From NCBI GenBank assembly GCA_035628915.1, contig DASPIW010000015.1:34158-98157 (forward strand): a DNA stretch of 64,000 bases, given 5' to 3'. This DNA comes from JARBUG01 sp035628915 (lineage in GTDB: Bacteria; Bacillota; Sulfobacillia; Symbiobacteriales; Symbiobacteriaceae). A model generated the notes under the pieces. The model had not been told where the DNA came from, did no database searches, and saw only the letters and a program-made list of their open reading frames with translations. This document shows, one piece after another, positions 16,040 through 25,645 of this stretch (positions within the stretch are counted from its first letter, which is position 1; each line of letters opens with the position of its first letter). Made by a program: the position numbers and the translations under genes.

Positions 16040-16996
16040 GTGGAGTACCGCCGCCTTGGCACGAGCGGCCTGAAGCTGAGCGAAATCTCGCTGGGCAGCT
16101 GGCTGACCTATGGTTCCCGGACAGAGGCCGAGTCTGCCCGGGCCTGCATCGAGAAAGCCTATGAGCTGGGCGTCAACCACTTTGACTGCGCCGTCGTCTA
16201 CGGCACCAAGCCGCACGACGCCGAAGTCTTCCTGGGCGATGTGCTCCGCCAATTCCCGCGCACCAGCTACACCGTCACCTCCAAGCTCTTCTGGAAGATC
16301 GGCCCGTCCACCTATGACCAGGGGCTCTCCCGCAAGCACCTCTTTGAGCGGGTGGAGATGAGCCTCCAGTCGATGAAATTGGACTATATAGATGTCTATT
16401 ACGCGCATCGCTACGACCCGGAGACCGATTTGGAGGAGACCCTGCGCGCGTTTGACGACCTTGTGGCTCAGGGCAAGATCCTCTACTACGGGTTCTCCGA
16501 GTGGACCGCCGCCCAGTGGGAGCGCGCCTTCAGCATCATCGATAAGCGGGGCCTGCGCCGCCCCGTGGTCAGCCAGCCCATCTACAACATGCTGAACCGG
16601 TACATCGAGAAGGAAGTCATGCCGGTCTGCGCCCGGGAGGGCGTCGGACAGGTGGTCTTCTCGCCCCTCGCCCAGGGTGTACTCACCGGCAAGTACAAGC
16701 CCGGTCAGCCCATTCCCCCCGGCACCCGCGCCGCCGACGAAAAGGTCAGCCACTTCATTCAGCGCTTCACCAACGACCAGGAACTGCTGGCCAAGGTCCA
16801 GAAGCTGGGCCCGGTCGCCGAAGGTCTCGGCCTGACAGTGGGCCAGTTGGCGCTGGCCTGGGTCTTGAACCGCCCCGAAGTCACCGCAGCGCTCGTCGGC
16901 GCGACCCGGCCCGAGCAGGTGGAAGAGAACGTCAAGGCGGCGGGCGTCAAGCTTTCCGCCGATCTCCTCAAGGAGATCGACGCCATCCTGGCGTAA
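16040..16996 (+). CDS. Aldo/keto reductase (K+-channel beta-subunit-like group)
   Basis: A 318-residue TIM-barrel NADPH-dependent oxidoreductase. Catalytic tetrad: Asp and Tyr in NHFDCAVVYG, Lys in VTSKLFW, His in VYYAHRYD. The cofactor-binding C-terminal part (VGATRPEQVEENVKAAG) is the group's usual signature. The N-terminal MEYRRLGTSGLKLSEISLGSW is typical of the YghZ/Kv-beta branch, which reduces aldehydes such as methylglyoxal. Start GTG at 16040 after AGGGAGGGG. Monocistronic between two terminators. Confidence 0.92.
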   Translation: MEYRRLGTSGLKLSEISLGSWLTYGSRTEAESARACIEKAYELGVNHFDCAVVYGTKPHDAEVFLGDVLRQFPRTSYTVTSKLFWKIGPSTYDQGLSRKHLFERVEMSLQSMKLDYIDVYYAHRYDPETDLEETLRAFDDLVAQGKILYYGFSEWTAAQWERAFSIIDKRGLRRPVVSQPIYNMLNRYIEKEVMPVCAREGVGQVVFSPLAQGVLTGKYKPGQPIPPGTRAADEKVSHFIQRFTNDQELLAKVQKLGPVAEGLGLTVGQLALAWVLNRPEVTAALVGATRPEQVEENVKAAGVKLSADLLKEIDAILA

Positions 16997-17018
16997 GCCG
17001 GCATACAACGGAACCAGT

Positions 17019-17051
17019 GGGGCCGCCTGCGAACACAGGCGGCCCCATTTC
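17019..17051. terminator. Terminator between convergent genes
   Basis: Perfect 11-bp stem (GGGGCCGCCTG/CAGGCGGCCCC), 6-nt loop, then ATTTCT. Lies between the aldo/keto reductase gene and the leftward pair below. Confidence 0.85.
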
Positions 17052-17266
17052 TATGGCTTCTTCGGACGGACGGACAGCCGCTGCCCGTTGTACAGCGCAC
17101 CACCCGGGTCGGTGGGCGCCCCCGCCGTCTCATCCCAGACGATGAACTTGCCGCTGCGCACCTGGCTGAGGAGCCCCGCCCGGATCAGGGCGTGCTTTAC
17201 TTCAGCGCCGCGCACCAGGCGGACCGGCTTGCCGTCAACCGTCACCAAGATCGGTTCGTACGCCAT
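17051..17266 (-). CDS. Small hypothetical protein, 71 residues
   Basis: ATG at 17266, three bases after the stop of the 5'-nucleotidase gene, so it belongs to that operon. Hydrophilic and beta-rich (PILVTVDGKPVRLVRGAEVKH, WDETAGAPTDPGG). No signal peptide or membrane helix. No family recognised. Confidence 0.55.
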   Translation of the reverse strand: MAYEPILVTVDGKPVRLVRGAEVKHALIRAGLLSQVRSGKFIVWDETAGAPTDPGGALYNGQRLSVRPKKP

Positions 17267-17269
17267 GGC

Positions 17270-19870
17270 CTACCGCGCCTTCAGCAGTTCGGGATAGGCC
17301 GTGCTGAACTCGTCGGTGACGGGGCTGTAGCTGCCCTGCGGATCCCGGTGCTCGTCATCGGTCACCTGGTCGCTGTTGAACCGGATGACGGAACCCGCGG
17401 CGCCTGCGATTCGGTTCATCTCCGTGGGGACGGAGTTGCCGCCGTAATCGGACTGGGTGCCCAGAATCAGGCTGCCGCCTGCCGCGACCCAGTCCGCCAG
17501 GATCGCGAGCTCATCGGCGTTGTAGGCCGCAAACGAGCCCGGCGTGGTGATCCAGAGAATCTTCACGCCGGCCAGTCTATCCGCCGTCAACCGGGTGTTG
17601 GTGGCGGTAAAGGTCAGCGTCCAGCCCCGGTCGCCCAGGAAGGTCTTGATCTGGCTCAGGCGGGAGGCGCTGTAGTACTGGCCGTGGCCGATATCCACCA
17701 GCACGGTGCCGCTCTTGCTGCCGCCCAGGTAATCGAGCAGGTTGGTGAACCACTGCGCATGCTGATAGTTCGTCTTGTAGCCGTTGGAGACCAGGATGGC
17801 GCCCAGCCCCACGACCTTGCCGCCGCCTACTTTCTCCAGGGCGGCGAGGGGCATCTGCAGCTCGGCCCCGGCATAGTCGACATACATGAAGTTCTTCGGC
17901 GCCGTGGCATTCATATCGCTTTGATAGGCGGTCGATTCCGCCCAGACCAGCACGTCGGCCTGGTCGGTCAGCGGGACCAGCGTGTCGCCTTCGCCTGCCG
18001 CCAGGAGGCTGGCTGTGCTGTAGAAGTTGACGGTGCTGACCGCGACGGGGGCCGGGGAGGCCTTCATTTTGATGCGGCCTTCCGTCAGCGCATAGTCGAC
18101 CGTGCCGAGCTTCTTGATGTACTCCGCCACCGCGATCGCATCGACCACGGAGGCCATTTCGAGCACTGGCGGCACCTCGGCAAAGTAGGTCGGAGAGGTG
18201 GCCACGTAGTCACTCATCGCGACCGTGTAGGTCTGATCCAGCCCGATGGGCTGACCGCCGATGCGCAGGTCGATATGGTCCATGGTGCCATCCGGCTTGG
18301 TAAAGACGGTCTCCGTCAGGCCGGCCACCTGCATGTCGATGTTCTTATACTTGTTAAACGACCGGGTGAAGAACTCAATCAACTGGGCGCCGGTCAACTC
18401 CACCTTCCAGGGGATGTTGCCGAACGGCAGCACCTTGTAGACGGAGTTCATGGTGATGTCGCCGGCGGGCAGATCCGCCCGGATGCCGCCGTTGTTCCAC
18501 AGGCCGATTTCGGCTTGCAGATGGTCCTTCAGGGCGTCGGCGATCAGGTTGCCGAGCCCGATGTCCGATGCAGTCTTGGCGCCGTCGTTGGGCAGCGCAC
18601 GGGCGTTAGTGCCGATCTTCGTGCCCAGGACCGGGGCCATCAGGTCCTTCCATGCCGTGATCGTCGCCTTGACGTTCGGATCTTCCTCAGTGAGGCCGGC
18701 GACGGTCACCTTGTAGGCGTTGCCCGCGGCCCCCGGGGTCAGAGCGACGGTGTCGGTCTGGGTGAGGACGAGGTCACCCAGGTACGCCGCACCTGAGCCC
18801 ACCTGGAAGATGGGGATGCCTGCCACCACGGCCGGTTTGGCCAGATTGGTGTGAGAGTGCGCGCCGATGATCAGGTGAGCGCCCTGCAGGGCGGCGGCGT
18901 TGGCGCTGTCCCAGTCATGGCCGTTGTGGGAGATCAGGACGATCAGGTTGACCTGGTCGCGCAGCGCCTCGATGGCCTGCTGTGCAGCGGCCAGCGGATC
19001 GTCAAAGCGCAGGCCGACCTGGTTTTTGGTGCCAGTGGCCGGCGGGGTCTGGGTCAGCCCGACAAACGCGATCTTCTGGCCCAGGTCGTTCGTGAAGATC
19101 TTGTACGGCTCGTACGGCTGAATGGGCGTGGCGGAGGGATCGGTCACGACTGTGTTGGCGCTGATCCAGGGGAAGTGTGAGAGCTCACGGTTGGACTGCG
19201 TCACGGCCGGGCCGTGGTCGAAGTCGTGGTTGCCCATGACGGCCACGTCCACGGACATGCCATTGAGGGCTTCGATCATGGGCAGGCCCTGGTTCAGGTC
19301 GGAGACGGGGTTGCCGGAGAAGTTGTCGCCGGCGTCCACAAAGAAGATGTTGCTGCCTGCCGCCTTGGCGGACTTGACGTAGGCCGCCATTTTGGGCAGG
19401 GGATCGATGGCCGCGTGAATGTCGTTCGTATGGAGAATCCGGGCGGCAAATGCGGGGGCATGAACGGTCAGCTTGGCCGACTGGTTGGGCTGGCCCAACG
19501 CCTGGACTTCCAGCGTGTTGCGGCCATAGCTGATCAGGCCGGAAATGTCGATGCACAGGCTGCCTTCGCCCTGCTCAAAGAACGGGTTGAGGTTGAAGCG
19601 CTGTCCGTTGATTGTAACGTCCAGATTGGGAATTCCGCCGTTTTCGATGACGAGCTGCGCCGCGTCTGCTTTGACGGTGAAGTCGTAGGTCTGGCTTTGG
19701 GGTTTGTCGGTGTTCCGCTCGGTCTCCACGGCCAGAGCGGCATACGGGGCGGGCAGTTCCGCAGCGCACAGGTTGATCTCGGCTGGCCGGTTATTGGCCT
19801 GGACGGTGCCGGCTCCAATCAGGCTAACCAGGAGCGTCAGGGTCGCGACGAGCGCCAGGAGCTTCTTCAC
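17270..19870 (-). CDS. Secreted metallophosphatase/5'-nucleotidase with extra C-terminal domain
   Basis: An 866-residue exported enzyme of the UshA/5'-nucleotidase family that hydrolyses nucleotides outside the cell. GTG start at 19870 after AGGGGGG; Sec signal MKKLLALVATLTLLVSLIGA. The metallophosphoesterase motifs are in order: HTNDIHA, DAGDNFSGN, GNHDFDHG, SHNGHDWD and GAHSHT. The substrate-binding domain (~400-590) includes GLGNLIADAL and NNGGIRADLPAG. The last ~240 residues form an added domain (VNFYSTASLLAAGEG ... VLVDIGHGQYYSASRL ... VAAGGSLILGTQSDYGG) resembling the GATase1-like/DUF4350 fold, unusual for this family. An N-terminal ~110-residue beta domain precedes the catalytic part. 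Confidence 0.9.
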   Translation of the reverse strand: MKKLLALVATLTLLVSLIGAGTVQANNRPAEINLCAAELPAPYAALAVETERNTDKPQSQTYDFTVKADAAQLVIENGGIPNLDVTINGQRFNLNPFFEQGEGSLCIDISGLISYGRNTLEVQALGQPNQSAKLTVHAPAFAARILHTNDIHAAIDPLPKMAAYVKSAKAAGSNIFFVDAGDNFSGNPVSDLNQGLPMIEALNGMSVDVAVMGNHDFDHGPAVTQSNRELSHFPWISANTVVTDPSATPIQPYEPYKIFTNDLGQKIAFVGLTQTPPATGTKNQVGLRFDDPLAAAQQAIEALRDQVNLIVLISHNGHDWDSANAAALQGAHLIIGAHSHTNLAKPAVVAGIPIFQVGSGAAYLGDLVLTQTDTVALTPGAAGNAYKVTVAGLTEEDPNVKATITAWKDLMAPVLGTKIGTNARALPNDGAKTASDIGLGNLIADALKDHLQAEIGLWNNGGIRADLPAGDITMNSVYKVLPFGNIPWKVELTGAQLIEFFTRSFNKYKNIDMQVAGLTETVFTKPDGTMDHIDLRIGGQPIGLDQTYTVAMSDYVATSPTYFAEVPPVLEMASVVDAIAVAEYIKKLGTVDYALTEGRIKMKASPAPVAVSTVNFYSTASLLAAGEGDTLVPLTDQADVLVWAESTAYQSDMNATAPKNFMYVDYAGAELQMPLAALEKVGGGKVVGLGAILVSNGYKTNYQHAQWFTNLLDYLGGSKSGTVLVDIGHGQYYSASRLSQIKTFLGDRGWTLTFTATNTRLTADRLAGVKILWITTPGSFAAYNADELAILADWVAAGGSLILGTQSDYGGNSVPTEMNRIAGAAGSVIRFNSDQVTDDEHRDPQGSYSPVTDEFSTAYPELLKAR

Positions 19871-20132
19871 GATAGGTACCCCCCTTCGGACTCTACATGA
19901 AGGGGAATACTCGGGCTCTGATGCGAATCCTCCGTTACCAGAGAGTTTGGACAGTTCTATCTAGACAGTTGATAAGACATTGTGGTAAGTCTCGCCCAAT
20001 CCGGCGGGTAGGACCTGGGACCAATGGCCTGGGACCCGTCTCTTCGCTTGGGTTGCCGGCAGGGGAGTTAACGATGCAGCAAGAAGTAAACCGAGTTGGA
20101 TTTTTCTCGTTCAGAAAGAAAGGCCGGTGCGC

Positions 20133-21296
20133 ATGTCCAAGCACGATCGACACTTCGTCACCATCGCATTGGGCGCCCTCGCCACCGTCGGACTGCTGGA
20201 AGGCTCGCGTGGCGTTCTGCTGCCGCACTTCCGGGCCGACCTGGCCCTCTCCGCCACGTGGGCGGGCGCCATCTTCTCAGCCGGCGCGCTGGGTTACCTG
20301 GCCAACTCGCTCGCCTTCGGCCATCTCTCCCGCAAGCTCGGTCTCAAGCGGATGCTGACGCTGGGCATCGCCATCGTGGCGGTAGCCATGGGGCTCTTTG
20401 TCACCGCTCGGGTGCCCGCCGTTCTGTACGCCGCCAACGTTGGGCTGGGGGCGGGCATCTCCATGGTCGAACTGGTGACCAGCATCCACATCAGCCTGAT
20501 TTACCAGGAGCGGCAGGGCGGCATGCTCAACCTGCTGCACGGCTTTTTCGGCCTGGGCGCCCTGAGCGGCTCCCTGTGGGGCGCCTTCTGGCTGCGGCTC
20601 GGCGCCGGCTGGCAGGTCCCCTACGGCCTGGTGGCCGTCATTCTCCTGTTCTGGGTGTTGTACTACCTGACCCAGCCCCGCACGGAACTGCCTGCCGAAG
20701 CAGGCGGCGGGGGCGGGGCGGGCCCCCTGGTGCGTGACCCGCTGGTCTGGGCGGCGGCCCTGGCCCTGGCCGCCGCCGTGGCCGCCGAAGTGGGCGCCAC
20801 GCTCTGGCTGCCCTCGTACCTGCAGAAGGTGAAGGGACTGGCGGAAGGCATCAGTGCCGGCTACATGACCGCCTTCTTCGTCGGGTTCACGGTGACCCGC
20901 GTGGCGGGCACCTGGCTCATCGGGCGGGCAGGCCCCGTCCGCACGGTGGTGGCGCTGGCCGCGCTGGGCCTGGCGTCGCTGGCGTCGCTGCTTGTCCTGC
21001 CCGGGGCGCCGGTGGTGCTGCCCGTGCTGGCCGGCGCCGGCGTGGCCACGGGCTTTGCCACGTGCACGGCCCTGGTGGCGACGCGGTATCCGGACCGGGT
21101 CAATCAAGTCTACACGGTGATGTACTCGGCGGGCGGCTTCGCTGGCATCGTAACCGGCCCGTTCATGGGCTGGCTGGGCGACCGGTCCGGGCTGGCGGCT
21201 TCCATGTGGGTGCCGATTGCCGCGTACGCCGCCCTGATTATTCTGATGTCCTACTTCGGGCTAAGCCGGAGAGCGCTACATTCCACTACCAAATGA
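20133..21296 (+). CDS. MFS transporter
   Basis: A 387-residue protein with 12 predicted membrane helices in two halves linked by a Gly-rich loop (PAEAGGGGGAG). The motif-A region GHLSRKLGLKRM between helices 2 and 3 fits the major facilitator superfamily. Substrate not evident; sugar or drug efflux branches are both possible. I prefer ATG 20133 (GAAAGG nine bases upstream) over GTG 20127. The SAM-riboswitch promoter lies downstream, so it is not part of the methionine operon. Confidence 0.85.
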   Translation: MSKHDRHFVTIALGALATVGLLEGSRGVLLPHFRADLALSATWAGAIFSAGALGYLANSLAFGHLSRKLGLKRMLTLGIAIVAVAMGLFVTARVPAVLYAANVGLGAGISMVELVTSIHISLIYQERQGGMLNLLHGFFGLGALSGSLWGAFWLRLGAGWQVPYGLVAVILLFWVLYYLTQPRTELPAEAGGGGGAGPLVRDPLVWAAALALAAAVAAEVGATLWLPSYLQKVKGLAEGISAGYMTAFFVGFTVTRVAGTWLIGRAGPVRTVVALAALGLASLASLLVLPGAPVVLPVLAGAGVATGFATCTALVATRYPDRVNQVYTVMYSAGGFAGIVTGPFMGWLGDRSGLAASMWVPIAAYAALIILMSYFGLSRRALHSTTK

Positions 21297-21307
21297 AAGC
21301 AGACCCC

Positions 21308-21336
21308 TTGCATTCCGAGACCAGGCGAGTTATTAT
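21308..21336 (+). promoter_or_regulatory. Sigma-A type promoter of the methionine operon
   Basis: TTGCAT (21308-21313), a 17-bp spacer and TATTAT (21331-21336), about 24 bp before the first base of the SAM riboswitch. The match to TTGACA-N17-TATAAT is good for this genome. Confidence 0.75.
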
Positions 21337-21356
21337 CATGAGCAATAGTTATATAT

Positions 21357-21517
21357 CACCTCTTTCATCCAGAGGTGGCCGAGGGACAGGCCCGATGACG
21401 CCACGGCAACCACTCCCCCATGCGGGAGAACGGTGCCAACTCCTGCGGACAGATTGTCCGGAAGATGAGAGTGAAGGTGCGGCTATTAGCGCTACCCTTC
21501 ATTCTTGAAGGGTTTTT
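21357..21517 (+). promoter_or_regulatory. SAM-I riboswitch (S-box) with terminator
   Basis: The S-box core is clear: CTCTTTCATCCAGAGGTGG, then GAGGGACAGGCCCGATGA, CCACGGCAACC, GGTGCCAACTCC, and the closing GATGAGAG that pairs with the 5' strand (about 21360-21471). The expression platform is a terminator, CCCTTCA-TTCT-TGAAGGG followed by TTTTT (21495-21517). The segment GAGTGAAGG just after the aptamer can pair with the 5' arm of the terminator, giving the alternative antiterminated state. High SAM should stop transcription of metF and the genes behind it. Confidence 0.95.
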
Positions 21518-21543
21518 CTGATTTTCTGGGGGGGAATACGGAG

Positions 21544-22455
21544 ATGGCCAGACTGCTCAATCGCCTGCGGCAAAGACACTTCGCCGTGACCGTGGAGATC
21601 GATCCGCCGAAAGGCGCCAGCGTTACGAAGACCCTGGAGAAAGTGCGGCGCTTCGCTGACCGGGTTGACGCCGTGAACGTGGCTGACTGCCCCATGGCCA
21701 ACGTCCGCATGAGCCCCATTACGCTGGCCCACTTGCTGCAGCGGGATGTGCAGGTGGAGGCGATCTTCCACCTGACCTGCCGGGACCGCAATGTCATCGG
21801 GCTGCAGGCCGAGCTGCTGGGGGCGGCCGGCCTGGGCGTCCGCAACATCCTGGCGCTGCGCGGCGACCCCCCCACCCGGGGCGACCATCCGGGCGCGACC
21901 GGCGTCTTTGAATGCGACGCCGTCGGCCTGATCAAGGTGGCCGATACCCTCAACCGCGGTCAGACCGTGGCGGGCGGTAAGCTGGACTGGGGCACCGACT
22001 TTGCCATTGGCTGCGCGGCCAATCCCACGGCGAAGGACCTGGAGCTGGAGATTTCACGCCTGGAAGAGAAGCAGGCGGCGGGCGCCCATTTCGTACAGAC
22101 CCAGCCGGTCTATGATCCCGACCTGGTCGAGCGCTGGCTGGCGAAGATCGACGGTCGGATCCGCATTCCGGTGCTCTACGGCATCCTGCCGCTGAAGAAC
22201 TACGAGTTTGCCGTTCATCTGAACGAAAACGTGCCGGGCATCGTCGTGCCCGACCGGGTGGTGGAGCGGATGCGCACAGGGGGCGAGGGGGAAGGCCTGC
22301 GGCAGACCGCTCAGTTCCTGCGGGAGATCGCCCCGCTGATCCAGGGCATCCACATCTTCCCGATGAACAGCAGTGAGCGGGTGCTGGGCGTGCTGGCCGC
22401 CCTTGACGAACTCGGACTGCCCCACGGGAGCCTCCCCCTGGCGAAGGAGGCGTAG
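21544..22455 (+). CDS. metF: Methylenetetrahydrofolate reductase
   Basis: A 303-residue flavoprotein that reduces 5,10-methylene-THF to 5-methyl-THF, the methyl donor for MetH. TIM-barrel motifs: VEIDPPKG near the N-terminus, ILALRGDPP around residue 105 and FVQTQPVYD around residue 185. The ATG at 21544 lies just after the riboswitch terminator with a GGGGGGG tract upstream. First gene of the SAM-controlled operon. No fused homocysteine methyltransferase domain. Confidence 0.95.
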   Translation: MARLLNRLRQRHFAVTVEIDPPKGASVTKTLEKVRRFADRVDAVNVADCPMANVRMSPITLAHLLQRDVQVEAIFHLTCRDRNVIGLQAELLGAAGLGVRNILALRGDPPTRGDHPGATGVFECDAVGLIKVADTLNRGQTVAGGKLDWGTDFAIGCAANPTAKDLELEISRLEEKQAAGAHFVQTQPVYDPDLVERWLAKIDGRIRIPVLYGILPLKNYEFAVHLNENVPGIVVPDRVVERMRTGGEGEGLRQTAQFLREIAPLIQGIHIFPMNSSERVLGVLAALDELGLPHGSLPLAKEA

Positions 22456-22460
22456 GCTCC

Positions 22461-23192
22461 ATGGACCTGCCGCTTACCATCCTGCGCCCGGCGGCGTGCG
22501 AACTGCCGCTGGAGAAGCAGGAAGTTCTGCGGCTCCTCGGGTACAAACCGGGCGTCACCCGGATGGACGGGCGGCACGATGCGCTGGTGGACCGCGGCAT
22601 CGCCCTGGCGGCGGAGGCGGCGGCCCCGGTGGCTAGCATCGGGTATTGCGGCATCATCGTGAGAGCCGGAGAAGTGCTGACCCGGATGCCGGGCGTGATC
22701 TGGCGCTCCCGGGCGCTCGCCCGCCTGCTGCGGGGCGGCGTGGGGGTCAGTCTGGTCGCGGCGACGCTGGGGCCAGGCATCGACGAACTGACCGCCCGGC
22801 TCTTCGCCGGGGAGGAGTACGCCCTGGCCACCGTGGTGGATGCCGCCGGCTCCGCCCTGGTCCAGGGCTTGGGCCGTTGTGTCAGCGCCTATCTGCGCGA
22901 GCAGATTCAGGGCTTGACCCTGACGCCGCTTTACGGCCCCGGTTACGGGGATTGGGATATTCATGATCAGTTGGGCCTGGTGCAGGCAGCGGGCGGCCCG
23001 GCCATCGGGCTGACAAACACGGCGGCTTGTTACCTGCAGCCCCGGAAATCGCTGGTGGGCATCGTCGGTTGGATCGTGCCGGCGGAAGGGCGCCGGGTAC
23101 CCACCACCGGCTGCGATTTGTGTACAATGAAAGAGTGCGCATACCGGCACCGGGCACCGGCCCACGACCACAAGGAGGACGTACAGAGATGA
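22461..23192 (+). CDS. Stand-alone methionine synthase activation protein (Met_synt_B12-like)
   Basis: A 243-residue protein resembling the AdoMet-binding reactivation domain that is normally the C-terminal part of MetH. The signature YGPGYGDWDIHDQ matches the RxSPGYGDWPL-type motif, and a Cys-rich tail (CDLCTMKECAYR) ends the domain. It lies 5 bases after metF and overlaps metH by 4 bases, and this MetH ends without an activation domain, so it most likely works in trans, as in Thermotoga-type split methionine synthases. Confidence 0.88.
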   Translation: MDLPLTILRPAACELPLEKQEVLRLLGYKPGVTRMDGRHDALVDRGIALAAEAAAPVASIGYCGIIVRAGEVLTRMPGVIWRSRALARLLRGGVGVSLVAATLGPGIDELTARLFAGEEYALATVVDAAGSALVQGLGRCVSAYLREQIQGLTLTPLYGPGYGDWDIHDQLGLVQAAGGPAIGLTNTAACYLQPRKSLVGIVGWIVPAEGRRVPTTGCDLCTMKECAYRHRAPAHDHKEDVQR

Positions 23193-25645
23193 TCTACGTA
23201 TTCGACGGCGCCATGGGGACGCTGCTGCAGTCCCGCGGGCTGCCCCCCGGCTACTGCCCCGACCTCTGGTGCCTGGAACGCCCGGATGACGTGGCCTGGG
23301 TGCACCGGCAGTACGTCGAGGCCGGCGCCCAGATCATCGAGACGAATACTTTCGGCGCAACGCCGATTCGACTGTCGCATTATGGCCTGGAGTCCCGGGT
23401 GCGCGACATCAACGTGGCGGCGGTGCGGATCGCCCGGGAGGCGGCCGCGGGACGGGCGCTGGTCGCCGCGTCCATGGGGCCGCTGGGCGCCCTCGTCGCG
23501 CCCCTGGGCGACTATTCGTTCGACCGGGCTTACGAAGATTTTGCCGCCCAGGCCAGGGCGCTGGCGGAAGCGAAGCCGGACTTCATCATCATCGAAACCA
23601 TTGCCGACCTGAACGAGCTCAGGGCGGCTTTGCTGGCGTGCCGCGACCACGCCCCGGCTATCCGCCGCATCGCCCAGATTACGATCGATCCCAGCGGGCG
23701 GGCGTTCACGGGCACCGACCCCGAGACGGCGGGCCTGGTGCTGCAGTCGCTGGGCGCCGATGTGATCGGCTTCAACTGCTCCGTCGGGCCGGATGTGCTG
23801 CTGGGCGCCGTCGAGCGGATGGCTCGCGTCGCACGCGTTCCCATTTCCGTGCAGCCCAACGCGGGACTGCCGCTGCTCCAGCTTGACGGCACCACCACCT
23901 TCCCGATGGGCCCGGAGGAGTTTGCGGCCTACGGCCCCAAGCTGGTGGCGGCGGGTGCGACGTATGTCGGCGGCTGCTGCGGCACCACCCCGGAGCATAT
24001 CCGGCGGCTGCGGGCAGCCGTGGCGGGGCTGCAGCCGGCGGGCGGACGCGGTCCGTTGTCGGAGGTGCTGGGCCTTGCCTCCCGTACGCAGTCGCTCTTC
24101 TTCATCGATGCCAACATGCCGGTCGCCATTGGCGAGCGGATCAACCCGACGGGGCGGAAGCTCTTGTCGAAGGATATTAAGGAAGGGACCTTTGCGATCG
24201 TCCGGCGTGAGGCGAAGAATCAGGTCGCCGCGGGCGCCGGGGTCCTTGACGTCAACGTCGGCGTGCCCATGATTGACGAGGCCGCTGCCATGGCGCGGGC
24301 CGTGCAGGTGGTGCAGGATACCGTGGGCGTGCCGCTCTGCATCGACTCGGCCAACCCGGCGGCGCTGGAGGCTGGCCTGAAGGCGTGCATCGGCAAGCCG
24401 CTGGTCAACTCCTTCAGCCTGGAGGAAGGCAAGGCGGAGAAGGTCCTGCCCGTGGTGAAGCGCTACGGCGCCGCCGTGCTTGGCCTGACCATCGATGAGA
24501 AAGGCCTGCCGAATTCGGCAGCGCGCCGGCTGGAGATCGCCCGGCGCCTGGTGGCGGCGGCGGAGCAGTACGGCATTCCCCGGTGGGACGTGGTGATCGA
24601 CCCGCTCGCCCTGACGGCGGGCGCCCAGCAGGCCGAGGCGAAGGAGACGCTGAAGGCGATCAAGCTGATCCGGGAGGAGCTGGGCTGCCGGACGTCGCTG
24701 GGCATCTCGAACGTGTCGTTCGGCTTGCCCAACCGGCATTTCCTGAACGCCGTCTACCTGAACATGGCGATCACGATGGGGCTGGACATGGCGATCATGA
24801 ATCCGAACGACGAGCGGATGATGGATACCGTGCGGGCGACCCGGCTCTTCCTCAACCGGGATGTGAACGCCCGGGAGTACATGGCCGTGGTGGGGCCGAA
24901 GAAGCTCGTCCACACGGAAGATGAGGTGCTGGCGAAGACGGCGACTGCGTCGGCGCCCGCAGCCTCCGCTTCCGAAGCCCCCGCCCCTGCAGCCGCCGCC
25001 TCCCCGGCCGATCCCCTCTTCAAGGCGGTGCTGGAAGGCGACAAGGACGGGGTCGTGGCACTGGTCGAAAAGGGGCTGGCCGAAGGGCGCGACCCCATGG
25101 CGATGCTGAACGGCCATCTGATTCCTGCCATTGAGGAAGTCGGGCGTCTCTTCGGCGCGGGCATCTACTTCCTGCCGCAGCTGATGCTCTCGGCGGGCGC
25201 CATGAAGAAGGCCTTCCACCGGCTGCAGCCGGAGCTCCAAAAAGCGAAGGCCGGCGCGGCCCACGTGGGGACGATCGTCCTTGCGACCGTCCAGGGCGAC
25301 ATTCACGACATCGGCAAGAACATCGTCGCAGTGCTCCTGGAGAACTACGGCTTTCAGGTGATCGACCTGGGCCGCGACGTGAAGAACGAACTGGTGGTGG
25401 AGGAGGCGCGGCGGGCCGGGGCCGACCTGGTCGGCCTGAGCGCCCTCATGACGACCACGATGCCGCAGATGCAGCGGGTCATCGAAATGCTTGGCCCCGA
25501 CATTCCCGTGCTGGTCGGCGGCGCCGCCACCACGCGGGCGTTCGCGGAACAGATCGGCGCCGCCGGGTACGGCAAGGATGCGCAGGAAGCGGTCGCCCTG
25601 GCGCTGAAGCTGCTGGAGGCCCGGAAGGCGGCGGTCCGGAAATGA
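23189..25645 (+). CDS. metH: Cobalamin-dependent methionine synthase, without activation domain
   Basis: An 818-residue protein starting at ATG 23189 (AAGGAGG ten bases upstream). Homocysteine methyltransferase domain ~1-290, with zinc cysteines in GFNCSVGP (~197) and GGCCGTTP (~263-264). Pterin-binding barrel ~310-570 (INPTGRKL, DVNVGVP, IDSANPAALEAG). An Ala/Pro linker, then cobalamin cap and Rossmann domain ~610-815 with DIHDIGKNIV, where His ~706 binds cobalt. It stops where the activation domain would begin; that job falls to the upstream gene. Transfers methyl from methyl-THF to homocysteine. Confidence 0.95.
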   Translation: MIYVFDGAMGTLLQSRGLPPGYCPDLWCLERPDDVAWVHRQYVEAGAQIIETNTFGATPIRLSHYGLESRVRDINVAAVRIAREAAAGRALVAASMGPLGALVAPLGDYSFDRAYEDFAAQARALAEAKPDFIIIETIADLNELRAALLACRDHAPAIRRIAQITIDPSGRAFTGTDPETAGLVLQSLGADVIGFNCSVGPDVLLGAVERMARVARVPISVQPNAGLPLLQLDGTTTFPMGPEEFAAYGPKLVAAGATYVGGCCGTTPEHIRRLRAAVAGLQPAGGRGPLSEVLGLASRTQSLFFIDANMPVAIGERINPTGRKLLSKDIKEGTFAIVRREAKNQVAAGAGVLDVNVGVPMIDEAAAMARAVQVVQDTVGVPLCIDSANPAALEAGLKACIGKPLVNSFSLEEGKAEKVLPVVKRYGAAVLGLTIDEKGLPNSAARRLEIARRLVAAAEQYGIPRWDVVIDPLALTAGAQQAEAKETLKAIKLIREELGCRTSLGISNVSFGLPNRHFLNAVYLNMAITMGLDMAIMNPNDERMMDTVRATRLFLNRDVNAREYMAVVGPKKLVHTEDEVLAKTATASAPAASASEAPAPAAAASPADPLFKAVLEGDKDGVVALVEKGLAEGRDPMAMLNGHLIPAIEEVGRLFGAGIYFLPQLMLSAGAMKKAFHRLQPELQKAKAGAAHVGTIVLATVQGDIHDIGKNIVAVLLENYGFQVIDLGRDVKNELVVEEARRAGADLVGLSALMTTTMPQMQRVIEMLGPDIPVLVGGAATTRAFAEQIGAAGYGKDAQEAVALALKLLEARKAAVRK

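Noticed and set aside
17192..18796. Plus-strand open frame inside the nucleotidase gene
   Set aside because: Antisense to clear metallophosphatase motifs; no start signal or recognisable protein.
20002..20060. Direct repeats (CCTGGGACC twice) before the MFS gene as a riboswitch
   Set aside because: No known aptamer consensus and no expression platform found.
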